Below, piece after piece: positions 8,963 through 16,504 of a stretch of 64,000 nucleotides of DNA. Where the stretch lies: positions 1,612,001 through 1,676,000 of the forward strand of contig CAVXGU010000003.1 of assembly GCA_963761615.1 (NCBI GenBank). The letters run 5' to 3'. The notes under the pieces are model-generated. The model had not been told where the DNA came from. It did not search any database and saw only the letters and a program-made list of their open reading frames with translations. Source of the DNA: CAVXGU01 sp963761615. Its GTDB lineage: Bacteria > Acidobacteriota > Vicinamibacteria > Vicinamibacterales > CAVVIG01. Made by a program: the position numbers and the translations under genes. Positions within the stretch are counted from its first letter, which is position 1, and each line of letters starts with the position of its first letter.

Positions 8963-10192
8963 ATGCCGAGCGCGAAGCTGACAGATCGCCTGCTCGCGAG
9001 TCTCAAGCCACCTTCCCGCGGCCAGGTCGACTATTTCGATCGAGTGCTTCCGGGCTTCGGGCTTCGGGTCGGGGCCACCGGGCGCAAGACGTTCGTGCTG
9101 ATGCATCGCGTCAACGGGCATCTCCAGCGGCTGACGCTTCGCGATCCCGAGACAGGCGTGGCAACCTATCCCGTGCTCGGCTTGTCAGTCGCTCGCGATC
9201 TGGCTCGGGCGGCGCTCCGAAGCGTCGCAGACGGTCGCGACCCGGGCGCCGAGGCGAAGCAGGCGCGCACGCAGACCTTCGGTGCGCTCTCGGACCTCTA
9301 CCTGGAGCAGCACGCCAAGCGAAAGAAGAAGACCTGGCGCACCGACGCGAGCATGATCCGGAGCCACCTGCGCGACTGGGCGGAACGGCCCGTCACGGCG
9401 ATTCGCCGCTCGGACGTTCGCGATCTCCTCGAAGCATTGGTGACGCGGGGCGCACCCGTCACGGCGAACCGTGTACTCGCCCTCGTTCGCAAGATTTTGA
9501 ACTTTGGCTTGGACAGGGAATGGGTGGCGGCGAACGTGGCGGCTCGGATGCCGAGGCCCGCCGCCGAGAAGGCCCGGAGCCGGGTCCTGTCCGCCGACGA
9601 GCTGCGGACCGTGTGGCAGTGGCTGTCGAAGCCGGTCCCCGAGGCCGAAGATGCCCAGCACTGGCGGCTCACCCAAGCATGGCTGAAGCTTCGCCTCGTG
9701 ACGGCCCAGCGCGGCGGGGAAGTGCTGCAGATGCGATGGGCGGACCTGGACCTTGAGGGCCACTGGTGGATCATTCCAGCCGAGCACAGCAAGAACAACC
9801 TTGCGCATCGCGTGCCACTGACGCCGACCGCGCTCAGGATCCTTCGGGATCTTCAGAAGCAGGCGACCAGCACCGAGCGCGTCTTCTCTGGGATTCGCAG
9901 CGCCCGCCATCGTCCCGCCGTGCGTGACGGGCTTCCCGTGGTGGACGTGCGGCCCCATGATTTCAGGCGGACGGCGGCCACCATGATGGCTTCGGGCGGA
10001 GTGCCTCGCCTCGTCATCGCCAAGATCCTGAACCACGTCGACAGCACGATTACCGCCGTCTACGACAGGGCGTCGTACAACGCAGAGAAACGAGTCGGGC
10101 TCGAAACGTGGGAGCGCATGCTGTTGGCGGCGGTGAAGAAGCAGAAATCGTCTGCGAGAGTGCGGCCCTTCGCGCGAGATCGCGTCTCTTGA
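8963..10192 (+). CDS. int: Tyrosine recombinase/site-specific integrase
   Basis: 409 residues from ATG 8963 (MPSAKLTDRLLASLK); an in-frame ATG at 8897 would add residues lying over the arm-site repeats and is less likely. The N-terminus is a DUF4102-like arm-binding domain (DYFDRVLPGFGLRVGATGRKT), followed by a SAM-like core-binding domain near residues 95-180 and the catalytic domain. Catalytic residues of the family are visible: Arg in LVTAQRGGEVLQM, His-x-x-Arg in RPHDFRRTAATMM, the second His in AKILNHVDS and Tyr in ITAVYDRASY. Such P4-like integrases insert elements at tRNA 3' ends, which agrees with the tRNA-Lys fragment just upstream. It should catalyse integration and excision of this island; no excisionase was recognised next to it. 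Confidence 0.93.
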   Translation: MPSAKLTDRLLASLKPPSRGQVDYFDRVLPGFGLRVGATGRKTFVLMHRVNGHLQRLTLRDPETGVATYPVLGLSVARDLARAALRSVADGRDPGAEAKQARTQTFGALSDLYLEQHAKRKKKTWRTDASMIRSHLRDWAERPVTAIRRSDVRDLLEALVTRGAPVTANRVLALVRKILNFGLDREWVAANVAARMPRPAAEKARSRVLSADELRTVWQWLSKPVPEAEDAQHWRLTQAWLKLRLVTAQRGGEVLQMRWADLDLEGHWWIIPAEHSKNNLAHRVPLTPTALRILRDLQKQATSTERVFSGIRSARHRPAVRDGLPVVDVRPHDFRRTAATMMASGGVPRLVIAKILNHVDSTITAVYDRASYNAEKRVGLETWERMLLAAVKKQKSSARVRPFARDRVS

Positions 10193-10195
10193 CGA

Positions 10196-10214
10196 TTACA
10201 CGACACACGTGTAA
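10196..10214. promoter_or_regulatory. Palindromic operator upstream of higB
   Basis: TTACACG and CGTGTAA arms form an inverted repeat with a 5-bp spacer, 12 bp before the GTG of the toxin gene. HigA-type antitoxins bind palindromes at this place to repress their operon, so this is the likely operator; binding is inferred. Confidence 0.6.
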
Positions 10215-10226
10215 CGTGTACGGCGT

Positions 10227-10517
10227 GTGATTCAGTCGTTTGGGGATGAAACGTCGGCCGACCTGTTCCGCAAGCGGAACACGCGCGCGGCACGGCGCAT
10301 CCCGCGCAACTTGTGGCGTGTCGTCCAGCGGAAGCTGCAGTTGCTCGATGCCGCTGCGCGGCTGGAAGATCTTGCGGTCCCTGCGGGAAACCGGCTGGAG
10401 CTGCTCAAGGGTGATCGGGCAGGTCGTCACAGTGTTCGGGTCAACGAACAATATCGGGTGACGTTTCGCTGGGAGAACGGACATGCGTGCCAAGTCCGCG
10501 TCGAAGACTATCACTAG
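10227..10517 (+). CDS. higB: HigB-type toxin (RelE/ParE superfamily mRNA interferase)
   Basis: 96 residues from GTG 10227. The sequence follows the HigB plan: a start MIQSFGDETSADLF, the helix pair RRIPRNLWRVVQRKLQLLDA, the segment PAGNRLELLKGDRAGRHSVR and the C-terminal strand VNEQYRVTFRWENGHACQVR, ending VEDYH. HigB is a ribosome-dependent endoribonuclease. The gene order toxin-then-antitoxin, the 35-bp overlap with higA and the upstream palindrome are all typical of higBA. Its site directly after the integrase suggests a stabilisation role for the island. Confidence 0.92.
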   Translation: MIQSFGDETSADLFRKRNTRAARRIPRNLWRVVQRKLQLLDAAARLEDLAVPAGNRLELLKGDRAGRHSVRVNEQYRVTFRWENGHACQVRVEDYH

Positions 10518-10794
10518 AGATCCCAACTGGCTGGGCCCGGCGATTCCGCCTGGTGAGATCCTGCTCGAGGAGTACCTCAAGCCGCTCGGTCTGGGTCAGC
10601 TGGACGCGGCTCGCCGTCTCGGCATCTCGCTGAACCGCTTGAACGAGATCGTGCTGGGAAAGCGCGGCATTACCGCGGACACCGCGCTCCGGCTCGCAGT
10701 GTTGCTGAGCACGTCCCCTCAGCTCTGGATGCGTCTGCAAGCCGACTGGGACTTGCACGAGGCAATGCAGCGCCAGGCTCGTCAGGCTTCGTAG
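10483..10794 (+). CDS. higA: HigA-type antitoxin (XRE family)
   Basis: 103 residues. The HigA signature IPPGEILLEEYLKPLGL leads into a helix-turn-helix (LDAARRLGISLNRLNEIVLG) and the family-typical TADTALRLAVLLSTSPQLWM. It neutralises HigB and represses the operon. It overlaps higB by 35 bp, which implies translational coupling. Confidence 0.92.
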   Translation: MRAKSASKTITRDPNWLGPAIPPGEILLEEYLKPLGLGQLDAARRLGISLNRLNEIVLGKRGITADTALRLAVLLSTSPQLWMRLQADWDLHEAMQRQARQAS

Positions 10795-10842
10795 CGGTCG
10801 TGTCCTTGTGTTCCGCCTGGGGATAGTGGGTCCTGAGTAGCC

Positions 10843-11469
10843 ATGCACGCCGTCCGATCTACGCTCCTCGTGCTGTTGAGTCTCCTGATACTGCCACCGC
10901 TCCATGCGCAGGTCAGCCGAGGGGCAGCGCCTGCCATCGGTGACGTCGTGACTGTCGCCACGAACCCGAGCCCGAAGCTTCGGGACATCGGTGCCAACTA
11001 CTTCGATGCGCTGCACCAGTCGCAAGTGTGGATGAATGTCGAACCAGAGCCGCCGCAGGGTGAGCCCGCCCCTGTCACGCTCAACGTGACCGTCGCCTTC
11101 GACGGACTCCGTCTGAGCCACCCACCCGCCACCGTGCAGATTCGCGCATCGTCCATCGACACGGCGTTCCCGCTTCGCATCCGCCAGCCAATTCTGCGGT
11201 TTGTGTTGAACGGCACAACGCCCCTCGACCTGACAACCGAAACATCATCGTACCGATTCGTTGCGGGTCCACAACCCGCGTGGGGTGATGCACCTGCCGA
11301 CACGATTGTCACCGACTTGCGGTTCGCGTCTCTGCAGCAGATTGCTCAGGCACGAGAGGTCACGGTGGATGCGTTGGGGTTCTCCGTGCGCTTGGCACCC
11401 GCCGACTTGACAGCATTCCGCCTGTTCATTCACACCCTCGAGGATGGGGTTGTGGTTCGCCCGAAGTAG
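10843..11469 (+). CDS. Secreted protein of unknown function
   Basis: 208 residues beginning with a clear signal peptide (STLLVLLSLLILPPLHAQ). The mature part is rich in beta-type segments (PVTLNVTVAFDGLRL, LRFVLNGTTPLDLTTETSSY) and has no cysteines or catalytic motif that I recognise. It starts 48 bp after higA on the same strand and may share its transcript. No family assigned. Confidence 0.6.
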   Translation: MHAVRSTLLVLLSLLILPPLHAQVSRGAAPAIGDVVTVATNPSPKLRDIGANYFDALHQSQVWMNVEPEPPQGEPAPVTLNVTVAFDGLRLSHPPATVQIRASSIDTAFPLRIRQPILRFVLNGTTPLDLTTETSSYRFVAGPQPAWGDAPADTIVTDLRFASLQQIAQAREVTVDALGFSVRLAPADLTAFRLFIHTLEDGVVVRPK

Positions 11470-11629
11470 GGGCTCTGAGCCAGACTGGCATACGCCGAGT
11501 GTTGAACAGGGCAGAAGAGAGGATTCCGCAGGGCTCGTCCACCGAGAACGTCAGGGTGCTGAATGGTCAGAAAGACCGACGTTGTTGTCCACCCTCTGTC
11601 TGGGTGTAATGCTCCGTGTGACGGCGTTC

Positions 11630-11648
11630 GTTAGCTATTTGGTTAGCT
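11630..11648 (+). repeat. 12-bp-period direct-repeat pair (GTTAGCT)
   Basis: GTTAGCT occurs at 11630 and 11642, the same spacing as the paired sites inside the island ends. The sequence between 11470 and 11720 contains no convincing gene. The pair is cut off from any tRNA fragment, possibly because the truncated IS481 copy begins 72 bp to the right. It may be the relic of a different integrase attachment region. Confidence 0.35.
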
Positions 11649-11720
11649 GATGGCCGAGATCTGGAGGACCGAGCGTCTGCGGCTCGTGGCGTTCAGAGAT
11701 CGAGGCAAAGCCCTCCGTCA

Positions 11721-12222
11721 CTTTGAGCTTCCCGACATAAAAGGTATCGAGCGACAGCAGATCGCCCGGCTGCGCCGCTTCGACGTGGCGGAGCGGTCTG
11801 GCCGTCCGCTCCGTGAGCAAGCCCGTCGTCGCACTCCCGTGCTCCAGGACCGCCAGGCGCGCGCGACGCGTCCCCAGGTGGCGACGACGCAACAGCCGCC
11901 AGATGGTCACCGGCGCGATCGACACGCCCTCGCGGGCCAGCTGATCGCTGTACCACTGCGGCCCGCACGTCGGCCACGCCAAGGCAAAGGCGATCACGCG
12001 TCGCTCCAGCTGCACCGGCACGGCGGGCGGCCGACCGCGGCGGGCCTGTCGTCGCTTCGGGTGGACGCCATCCGGTCCGTATTGCTCCAACCGCCGGCGC
12101 CACCGATAGAACACGGTCCGCGACAGTCCATGCCGCCGACAGGCCTCACTGACATTGCCCAGGCGCTCGGCGTCCCGCAACACGCGCAGACGCTGACTGT
12201 GTATGCTGTCCTCGAGGGTCAT
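11721..12222 (-). pseudogene. IS481 transposase, N-terminal half only
   Basis: The sequence from MTLEDSIHSQRLRVLRDAER to LDTFYVGKLK equals the start of the transposase at 38592-39560. It contains the helix-turn-helix (NVSEACRRHGLSRTVFYRWR) and the first Asp of the DDE triad (LLSLDTF), but not the second Asp or the Glu. After KLK the frame runs into unrelated sequence and ends at 11635. It cannot be catalytically active. Confidence 0.85.
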
Positions 12223-12344
12223 CGGTCGACTCCTTCCCACGTTTCCCGGCCAAGAGAAACTCGTGGAAGGATAGGCCGACTGGCCCTCGTGTCGTCTCTG
12301 CCGTCAGACGACTCAATGTGTCAACACTAATGCGAAACAGCACA
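11721..12344 (-). mobile_element. Truncated IS481-family element
   Basis: 624 bp matching, in inverse orientation, the first part of the complete copy at 38470-39601: the outer end (TGTGCTG on the minus strand) is at 12344 and the match stops at 11721 in the middle of the transposase gene. The encoded protein part is identical to that of the full copy up to the residues KLK. The inner break has no inverted repeat, so the other half was lost by deletion or recombination. Confidence 0.85.
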
Positions 12345-12450
12345 GCCTAACCTTAGTAATGGGGCATGGCCGCCACAGTATCCATGGCGGACTTGCCCAG
12401 TTCGATGACACCGGGCGCATATTGGAAGATTGCAGCTGCCGAGAACGACA

Positions 12451-12693
12451 ATGTCTGAATGGCTAAGGGTTGCATTATTGATTGGTGCTGGAATATCGAC
12501 AATTCTGCGAAGCCGTGTCGCTGCTCGCGAAACCGTTGCTTTCTGGATGGGCCGAACGGTTCTTGGCACGAAGCAGTTTCCTGAGTCCCAACGGCGATCA
12601 ACATACGAACGACGTGTGCGACTTGGCTACGTTGTAACTGGGTGTGGTTTTCTCGCGATCGCAATCAAGTTACTGATCTCACAAGTACTATGA
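12451..12693 (+). CDS. Small membrane protein of unknown function
   Basis: 80 residues from ATG 12451 (MSEWLRVALLIGAGIST). It has a hydrophobic N-terminus and a C-terminal hydrophobic segment (YVVTGCGFLAIAIKLLISQVL) flanking a basic middle with RETVAFWMGRTVLG. The surrounding base composition is clearly lower in GC than the chromosome, suggesting recent acquisition. No family recognised. Confidence 0.5.
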   Translation: MSEWLRVALLIGAGISTILRSRVAARETVAFWMGRTVLGTKQFPESQRRSTYERRVRLGYVVTGCGFLAIAIKLLISQVL

Positions 12694-12789
12694 ATCGTAC
12701 CGGGATTGACGGAGCTCGGGGTTTGTTTTCGGCGCGGTGAGCTTCATCATCATCAATTGGGCCACCACGAACATTGTGCTCTCGGAAGT

Positions 12790-12813
12790 TGTGCCCCTTT
12801 TTGTGTCCCCTCT
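12790..12813 (+). repeat. 12-bp-period direct-repeat pair (TGTGCCCC / TGTGTCCC)
   Basis: Two related units start at 12790 and 12802, 117 bp inside the tRNA-Asn 3' fragment at 12932. The geometry is the same as for the integrase arm pair at the left island end. A pair with the related motif in the opposite orientation lies at 15799-15817. Confidence 0.4.
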
Positions 12814-12931
12814 CGGCGGAATTGGGGCTGATTCAGTACGAAATGGTGGAGTGAAGAAGTCGCGGATTCAGGGCCGGATTCATTGGCCCAAGTCACTCAG
12901 TACGACGTGGTGCGAGATCGGCAGGGAGCAA

Positions 12932-12976
12932 CTGTTAACCGGAGGGTTGCTGGTTCGAGTCCAGCCTGAGGAGCCA
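12932..12976 (+). repeat. tRNA-Asn(GTT) 3' half, probable attachment-site fossil
   Basis: 45 bp starting with the anticodon loop CTGTTAA, followed by variable region, T-stem pairs GCTGG/CCAGC around TTCGAGT, an acceptor strand CTGAGGA, a discriminator G and an encoded CCA. No 5' half precedes it, so it is not a functional tRNA. The span (anticodon loop to CCA) is the same as that of the tRNA-Lys(TTT) attachment repeat, which argues for an integration product. Confidence 0.75.
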
Positions 12977-13930
12977 TCCTTTCAATGTAAGGTCTTGAGA
13001 CTTCGGTAACGCTTCAGCTCTCGTCTTCGTCAGAAGTCGCTCGTACGGCGTTTGGCCCCCAAGAGCCCCGTGCGGGCGATGGTAATTGTAGTAGTCCTCC
13101 CATTCCCGCAGCTTGTCGTTGAACAGGTGGATGTCGTCGCTGATGCCGTCCCTGTCGAGCAGCTGGTAGAACTCCTGGTCGTCAACCCGATGCGAGCGCT
13201 CGACCTTGCCGTTGAGGCGCGGCGTGCGTGGCCGGATGTAGACATGGCGGATGGCCAAGGCTTCGAGGTGCCAGTGGAACGAGGACTGGAACTCGGCGCC
13301 ATTATCGGTCTGCACGACCCAAATGCGAAAGGGTAGGCGGCGGACCACCTCGTCGATGAACAGGATCGCGGTGCGCTGGTTACACGCGTCGTAGATCTTG
13401 AGGACTCGAATCCTGGTGCAATCGTCGATGGCGGTGAACTGATACAGCCGGCGTCGCGTGCCAGGGATTCGCTCCAGGAACTTCACGTCGAGTTGCAACC
13501 GGTGGCCGGGCTGCGGCTTTTCATAGCGTTGCCAGCGCTTCCCGTGGGGCTGGTGCTTTTGATTGGCTGGGAGCCGGTTCATCCCGTGCCGTTTCAGGAT
13601 GCGGTGCACAGACGAGCCCGCAATCCGGACCCGATGGAAGCGCTCGAGGTACACCGCGATCCGGGCCGGCCCGAAGTGATAGTGCTGGCGCAGGTAGAGG
13701 ATCTTGCTGACCACCTCGCGAGAGGTCGCTCGAGGCGATCGCCGCGGTGTCCTGGGCCGGTCGCACAGGCCTGCGTCGCCATGCTCGGCGTGCCGCCGGC
13801 GCCACTTGTAGAACGACTTCCGGGAAATCCCGAACCGGCGGCACGCGCGAGCGACGTTTCCCTCGTCGGCCGCCTGCCGCAAGACCCTCAGCCGCCAGGC
13901 TGTCAGCCTGGTTTGCTCTGCCTTCGTCAT
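12935..13930 (-). CDS. IS481-family DDE transposase
   Basis: 331 residues from ATG 13930. There is an N-terminal helix-turn-helix (NVARACRRFGISRKSFYKWR) and an rve integrase core with the DDE residues in LQLDVKFLERI, VVQTDNGAEFQSSF and NGKVERSHRV, with the family motif GGQTPYERL near the end. The reading frame leaves the element at its left terminal repeat and stops only inside the tRNA-Asn fragment, so the last 15 or so residues are encoded by the flank. The transposase looks intact. Confidence 0.88.
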   Translation of the reverse strand: MTKAEQTRLTAWRLRVLRQAADEGNVARACRRFGISRKSFYKWRRRHAEHGDAGLCDRPRTPRRSPRATSREVVSKILYLRQHYHFGPARIAVYLERFHRVRIAGSSVHRILKRHGMNRLPANQKHQPHGKRWQRYEKPQPGHRLQLDVKFLERIPGTRRRLYQFTAIDDCTRIRVLKIYDACNQRTAILFIDEVVRRLPFRIWVVQTDNGAEFQSSFHWHLEALAIRHVYIRPRTPRLNGKVERSHRVDDQEFYQLLDRDGISDDIHLFNDKLREWEDYYNYHRPHGALGGQTPYERLLTKTRAEALPKSQDLTLKGWLLRLDSNQQPSG

Positions 13931-14002
13931 CGTCTCTCCACTTGAGGCCCATGAGCCTAAAGAGGAAAGCTGAATCTGTCACCTTAGTCTTGGGATTTCA
14001 CA
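12986..14002 (-). mobile_element. Complete IS481-family element lying between two tRNA 3' halves
   Basis: 1,017 bp with imperfect terminal inverted repeats beginning TGT and ending ACA; about 16 of 25 end positions match (inner segments AGACT and GGT are shared). It encodes one DDE transposase. No target-site duplication is evident. The left end is 9 bp from the CCA of the tRNA-Asn fragment and the right end 12 bp from the CCA of the tRNA-Lys(CTT) fragment. Confidence 0.7.
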
Positions 14003-14014
14003 AATGTGGGAACG

Positions 14015-14059
14015 TGGTGAGCCGGGTGGGAATCGAACCCACAACCCGCAGATTAAGAG
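14015..14059 (-). repeat. tRNA-Lys(CTT) 3' half, probable attachment-site fossil
   Basis: On the minus strand it begins with the anticodon loop CTCTTAA, followed by the T-stem GTGGG/CCCAC around TTCGATT, the acceptor strand CCGGCTC, A and CCA. The 5' half is missing. It differs in sequence and anticodon from the tRNA-Lys(TTT) at the island end, so it derives from a different tRNA gene. Confidence 0.75.
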
Positions 14060-14163
14060 ATGACCCGAGGGGCGTCCACCCGGATCCGCCGAGTAGTAGG
14101 CCGTCATTTCTCGAACCATTCTGGACATCCTGGATCGGACCGTACACGGTGGACGATCCAAAC

Positions 14164-14186
14164 TGAGGTCAAGAGTGAGGTCAAGA
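14164..14186 (+). repeat. 12-bp-period direct-repeat pair (TGAGGTCAAGA)
   Basis: Two perfect 11-bp copies start at 14164 and 14176, about 105 bp from the tRNA-Lys(CTT) fragment. Spacing and distance match the integrase-associated pair at 8941-8960. No integrase gene remains nearby. The stretch 14060-14294 otherwise shows no convincing gene. Confidence 0.45.
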
Positions 14187-14294
14187 AGAGGGAGCAGGGA
14201 CGGGTTCGCGTGTCCAGGGCGCTGGCAGCGTCCATGGGGTCTCGGCGGAGTGCGCTCGCGCGCTGTCCTCGCGTCAGCCGTCGCGACTGTGGTA

Positions 14295-14308
14295 GGTTAC
14301 ATGTAACC
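14295..14308. promoter_or_regulatory. Perfect 14-bp palindrome, likely antitoxin operator
   Basis: GGTTACATGTAACC lies 12 bp before the antitoxin ATG and just upstream of its AGGAAG ribosome-binding site. This is the expected place for the autoregulatory operator of a mazEF-type pair. Confidence 0.6.
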
Positions 14309-14320
14309 AAAGGAAGCCTC

Positions 14321-14542
14321 ATGCGAACGACCCGTCCGTCGAAGTCTCGCGACAAGGTGCGCGCGCATCGCAACCGCTTGCGCCGTCGCGGATTGCGCCC
14401 ACTCCAGATTTGGGTGCCGGATGTCCGCTCACGCACGTTCGTCCGTGAGGCCCACCGGCAGTCGCTTGTCGTCGCCAGCGATGCGCACGAGCCTGAAGAC
14501 CAGGCGTTCGTTGACGCGATCTCAGAATGGCATCCTGCATGA
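14321..14542 (+). CDS. MazE-type antitoxin (DUF3018-like)
   Basis: 73 residues from ATG 14321, with AGGAAG about 6 bp upstream. The sequence has an arginine-rich N-terminus (RAHRNRLRRRGLRPLQIWVP), then VREAHRQSLVVASDAHEPED and the end QAFVDAISEW, a pattern known from MazE-like antitoxins paired with PemK toxins. It overlaps the toxin start by 4 bp (ATGA). It should bind the palindrome upstream and neutralise the toxin. Confidence 0.85.
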   Translation: MRTTRPSKSRDKVRAHRNRLRRRGLRPLQIWVPDVRSRTFVREAHRQSLVVASDAHEPEDQAFVDAISEWHPA

Positions 14543-14886
14543 AGCGCGGCGAGATCTGGACGGCCGTGGGCGGACCGGACTACGCCGGCAAACCGCGGCC
14601 GGTCGTCATTCTCCAGGATGATGTCTTTGACGTGACGCGCTCGGTCACGATCTGTCCGTTCACGACCGCCACGACCGAGGCGCCGCTGATGCGTCTGCCC
14701 GTCGAACCGTCGGAGGATAACGGATTGCGAGTGGCGAGTCAGTTAATGGTGGACAAGATCACGACCGTGTCACGCACGAAGTTGGAGACGCGGGTTGGCC
14801 GCCTGGCTGACGAAGATTTGGTTCGCCTCAATCGTGCCGCGATCGTGTTCCTGGGTCTCGCCACATCGTCGACGCGCGCGAGGTAA
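14539..14886 (+). CDS. MazF/PemK-type toxin (mRNA interferase)
   Basis: 115 residues if started at ATG 14539 (MKRGEIWTAV), which overlaps the antitoxin stop as ATGA; an ATG at 14527 would only add four residues. PemK/MazF hallmarks are the start KRGEIWTA, then KPRPVVILQDD, the strand SVTICPFTT, SQLMVDKITTVSRTKL and the final segment VGRLADEDLVRLNRA. MazF toxins cut mRNA at specific short sequences. Confidence 0.92.
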   Translation: MKRGEIWTAVGGPDYAGKPRPVVILQDDVFDVTRSVTICPFTTATTEAPLMRLPVEPSEDNGLRVASQLMVDKITTVSRTKLETRVGRLADEDLVRLNRAAIVFLGLATSSTRAR

Positions 14887-15023
14887 TCGAACTCTGTTGA
14901 TGGACCACCCGTCACATGGTGGCCGACCTTGTTGCGGAGTACAGGATTGCCCAACAGCCGGTTCACGAACCATAAACGCCGCAGGAGCGGCCGTCTCGTG
15001 GGTGGCCCGCACCCGCGGGTGCG

Positions 15024-15323
15024 TTATGCGACGTCCTTGCGGGTGTGCTCCGCCAGAACTTCGTTGATGAGCGTCTGGTAGCCGACACGCCGGCGTCGCG
15101 CTTCCCTGCGAAACGATTCGAGCACGCTCGGATCGACGCGAATGGCAATCAACTGACGGGGTTCTTTCCCCAGCGGCGGTCGACCCACTCGGCGCATCGC
15201 CGCCAGCTGCTCGGGCGATGAGTCCGGGATATCCGAGAAGTCAATCCTTCGCCGCGTACGCCGCACGCTCGCGCCGGCTCGCCCGCCGCGCGCTGATGAT
15301 CCGGATCGCTTCCGCATCGCCAC
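15024..15323 (-). CDS. brnA: BrnA-type antitoxin
   Basis: 99 residues at most. The BrnA pattern is RRIDFSDIPDSSPEQLAAMRRVGRPPLGKEP followed by the ribbon-helix-helix segment LIAIRVDPSVLESFRREARR and YQTLINEVLAEHTRK (given here as separate segments). The first in-frame ATG gives an 83-bp overlap with brnT; a GTG near 15266 would shorten the overlap to about 25 bp and is possible. BrnA binds BrnT and represses the operon. Confidence 0.85.
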   Translation of the reverse strand: MAMRKRSGSSARGGRAGASVRRTRRRIDFSDIPDSSPEQLAAMRRVGRPPLGKEPRQLIAIRVDPSVLESFRREARRRRVGYQTLINEVLAEHTRKDVA

Positions 15324-15525
15324 TTCTCCTGAGGGTGTACGCCACGATGAGCACCCGTCCGTCGGCTGACCGTCCGAGCCGGCGGAATCGTGATTCGGCC
15401 GCCGAATGCTCTAAGTCTGGGCCGTCGAGTGCGTCGGGATCCAGGAACACCGTCACGGCGTCGTCGAACGTGACGCCGTGTTTCGCCGCGTTGGCCTCGG
15501 CCTTCCGCGGGTCCCACTCGAACAC
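15241..15525 (-). CDS. brnT: BrnT-type toxin
   Basis: 94 residues from GTG 15525. Family features are FEWDPRKAEANAAKHGVTF at the start, AVTVFLDPDALDG, RFRRLGRSADGRVLIVAYT and the end IRIISARRASRRERAAY. BrnT is a RelE-fold ribonuclease. An AT-rich stretch (TATATACTAAAT on the minus strand) directly upstream is the probable promoter/operator region. Confidence 0.9.
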   Translation of the reverse strand: MFEWDPRKAEANAAKHGVTFDDAVTVFLDPDALDGPDLEHSAAESRFRRLGRSADGRVLIVAYTLRRSGDAEAIRIISARRASRRERAAYAAKD

Positions 15526-15892
15526 CTATTTAGTATATACGGAATATGGCGGCATGCTGACGGCGGCGGACCAAGGAGGCCGTCGCCACTGCAAGGGGGG
15601 CATGCCCGCGACGCGAGCAGCAGGTGCGGGTCCAAGAGAACACTTTCCCTGGGGCCGACCGCCGCGTGGCGAACGCTCCGAAGACCAGGCGTTATCTTGT
15701 TGGTGAGTCAGCACATTGCCGGAATAAGATGAAGTAATGTGCTCACGCCGATTTCCCGCGCTAAACCGCCTGTTTCTGCATGGTTGTGCAACACCGATGG
15801 GCACAAAAGCGGGCACATCGGATCAATGACTTGCGGGGATCTGTCGGCGCCGATGCCTTCTGCTGCGGGCCAGATGGCCGCCACGCGCGGAC
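15526..15892. other. Intergenic stretch with GGGCACA repeat pair
   Basis: No convincing gene. GGGCACA occurs at 15799 and 15811, again with 12-bp spacing; its reverse complement TGTGCCC resembles the pair at 12790-12813. Together they could mark the two ends of a former small element. The region also begins with an AT-rich brnT promoter zone. Confidence 0.4.
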
Positions 15893-16504
15893 TCAGTGAA
15901 TGAGTACGCCGTTCGCGATTCGCTCAGCCTCGGCCTTTGTGAAATCTCCGGTGATCAACGCGGACGCGCCGATCCGTCCGGTCACTCGGGGCGCCGCCAC
16001 GACCTGCCCGTCAATCAGAATGGCCATCGGCCGACCGATATGGTCCGCAGTGGCCCGCTCTATCTTCGTCGCGCCCGTCGCGTTGAACGTGAGGCTGATG
16101 CTGAAGTGTGCGGCGGTCTCCAGAACGACGCGAGCCCCCACGATATCGCTGTTCGTGACGACCGTCTCCGGGTGAAGATAGAGTGCCCGGTGCGATCCTG
16201 CGACTTGTACCTCCTCGAGGCCCGGCGCGGGTTGTTCTTCGGCCAGCCGCACTTCGAAGCGCACAGCCGCCTCGAGGGTCGCGTTGCCACGCGGCCAGAT
16301 CTGCATCCCGACCAGACCGACAACCGCCACGGCGAGGAGCGCGCCCAGAGCACGCCGGCGGTTGCTCCATTCGGCGGACTGGGAACCGGTGGCCGCTCGC
16401 ACGGCCATCACATCGCGCCGCAGCCGGTCCCAGTCGGCCCGAGTGCGAGGTGGTTCGTGTTGCACCGGGTCGCCGTCCCGCAGCAGCTCGTTCATGGTCT
16501 TCAT
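15893..16504 (-). CDS. Membrane-anchored SecD-head-domain protein, probable anti-sigma partner
   Basis: 203 residues from ATG 16504 (MKTMNELLRDGDPVQHE). A cytoplasmic N-terminal part of about 55 residues is followed by one transmembrane helix (RALGALLAVAVVGLVGMQIWP) and an outer domain. That domain ends in a SecDF P1 head-like segment: ISLTFNATGATKIERATADH, then GRPMAILIDGQVVAAPRVTG and ALITGDFTKAEAERIANGV. The start overlaps the stop of the sigma factor gene by 4 bp (ATGA), so the two are translated together. This arrangement suggests an anti-sigma factor that holds the sigma factor at the membrane. The SecD-like domain as a sensor is inference. Confidence 0.75.
   Translation of the reverse strand: MKTMNELLRDGDPVQHEPPRTRADWDRLRRDVMAVRAATGSQSAEWSNRRRALGALLAVAVVGLVGMQIWPRGNATLEAAVRFEVRLAEEQPAPGLEEVQVAGSHRALYLHPETVVTNSDIVGARVVLETAAHFSISLTFNATGATKIERATADHIGRPMAILIDGQVVAAPRVTGRIGASALITGDFTKAEAERIANGVLIH

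Noticed and set aside
12737..13009. Plus-strand frame of 90 codons before the IS481 element
   Set aside because: It runs across the repeat pair and the tRNA-Asn fragment, so it is very unlikely to be a gene.
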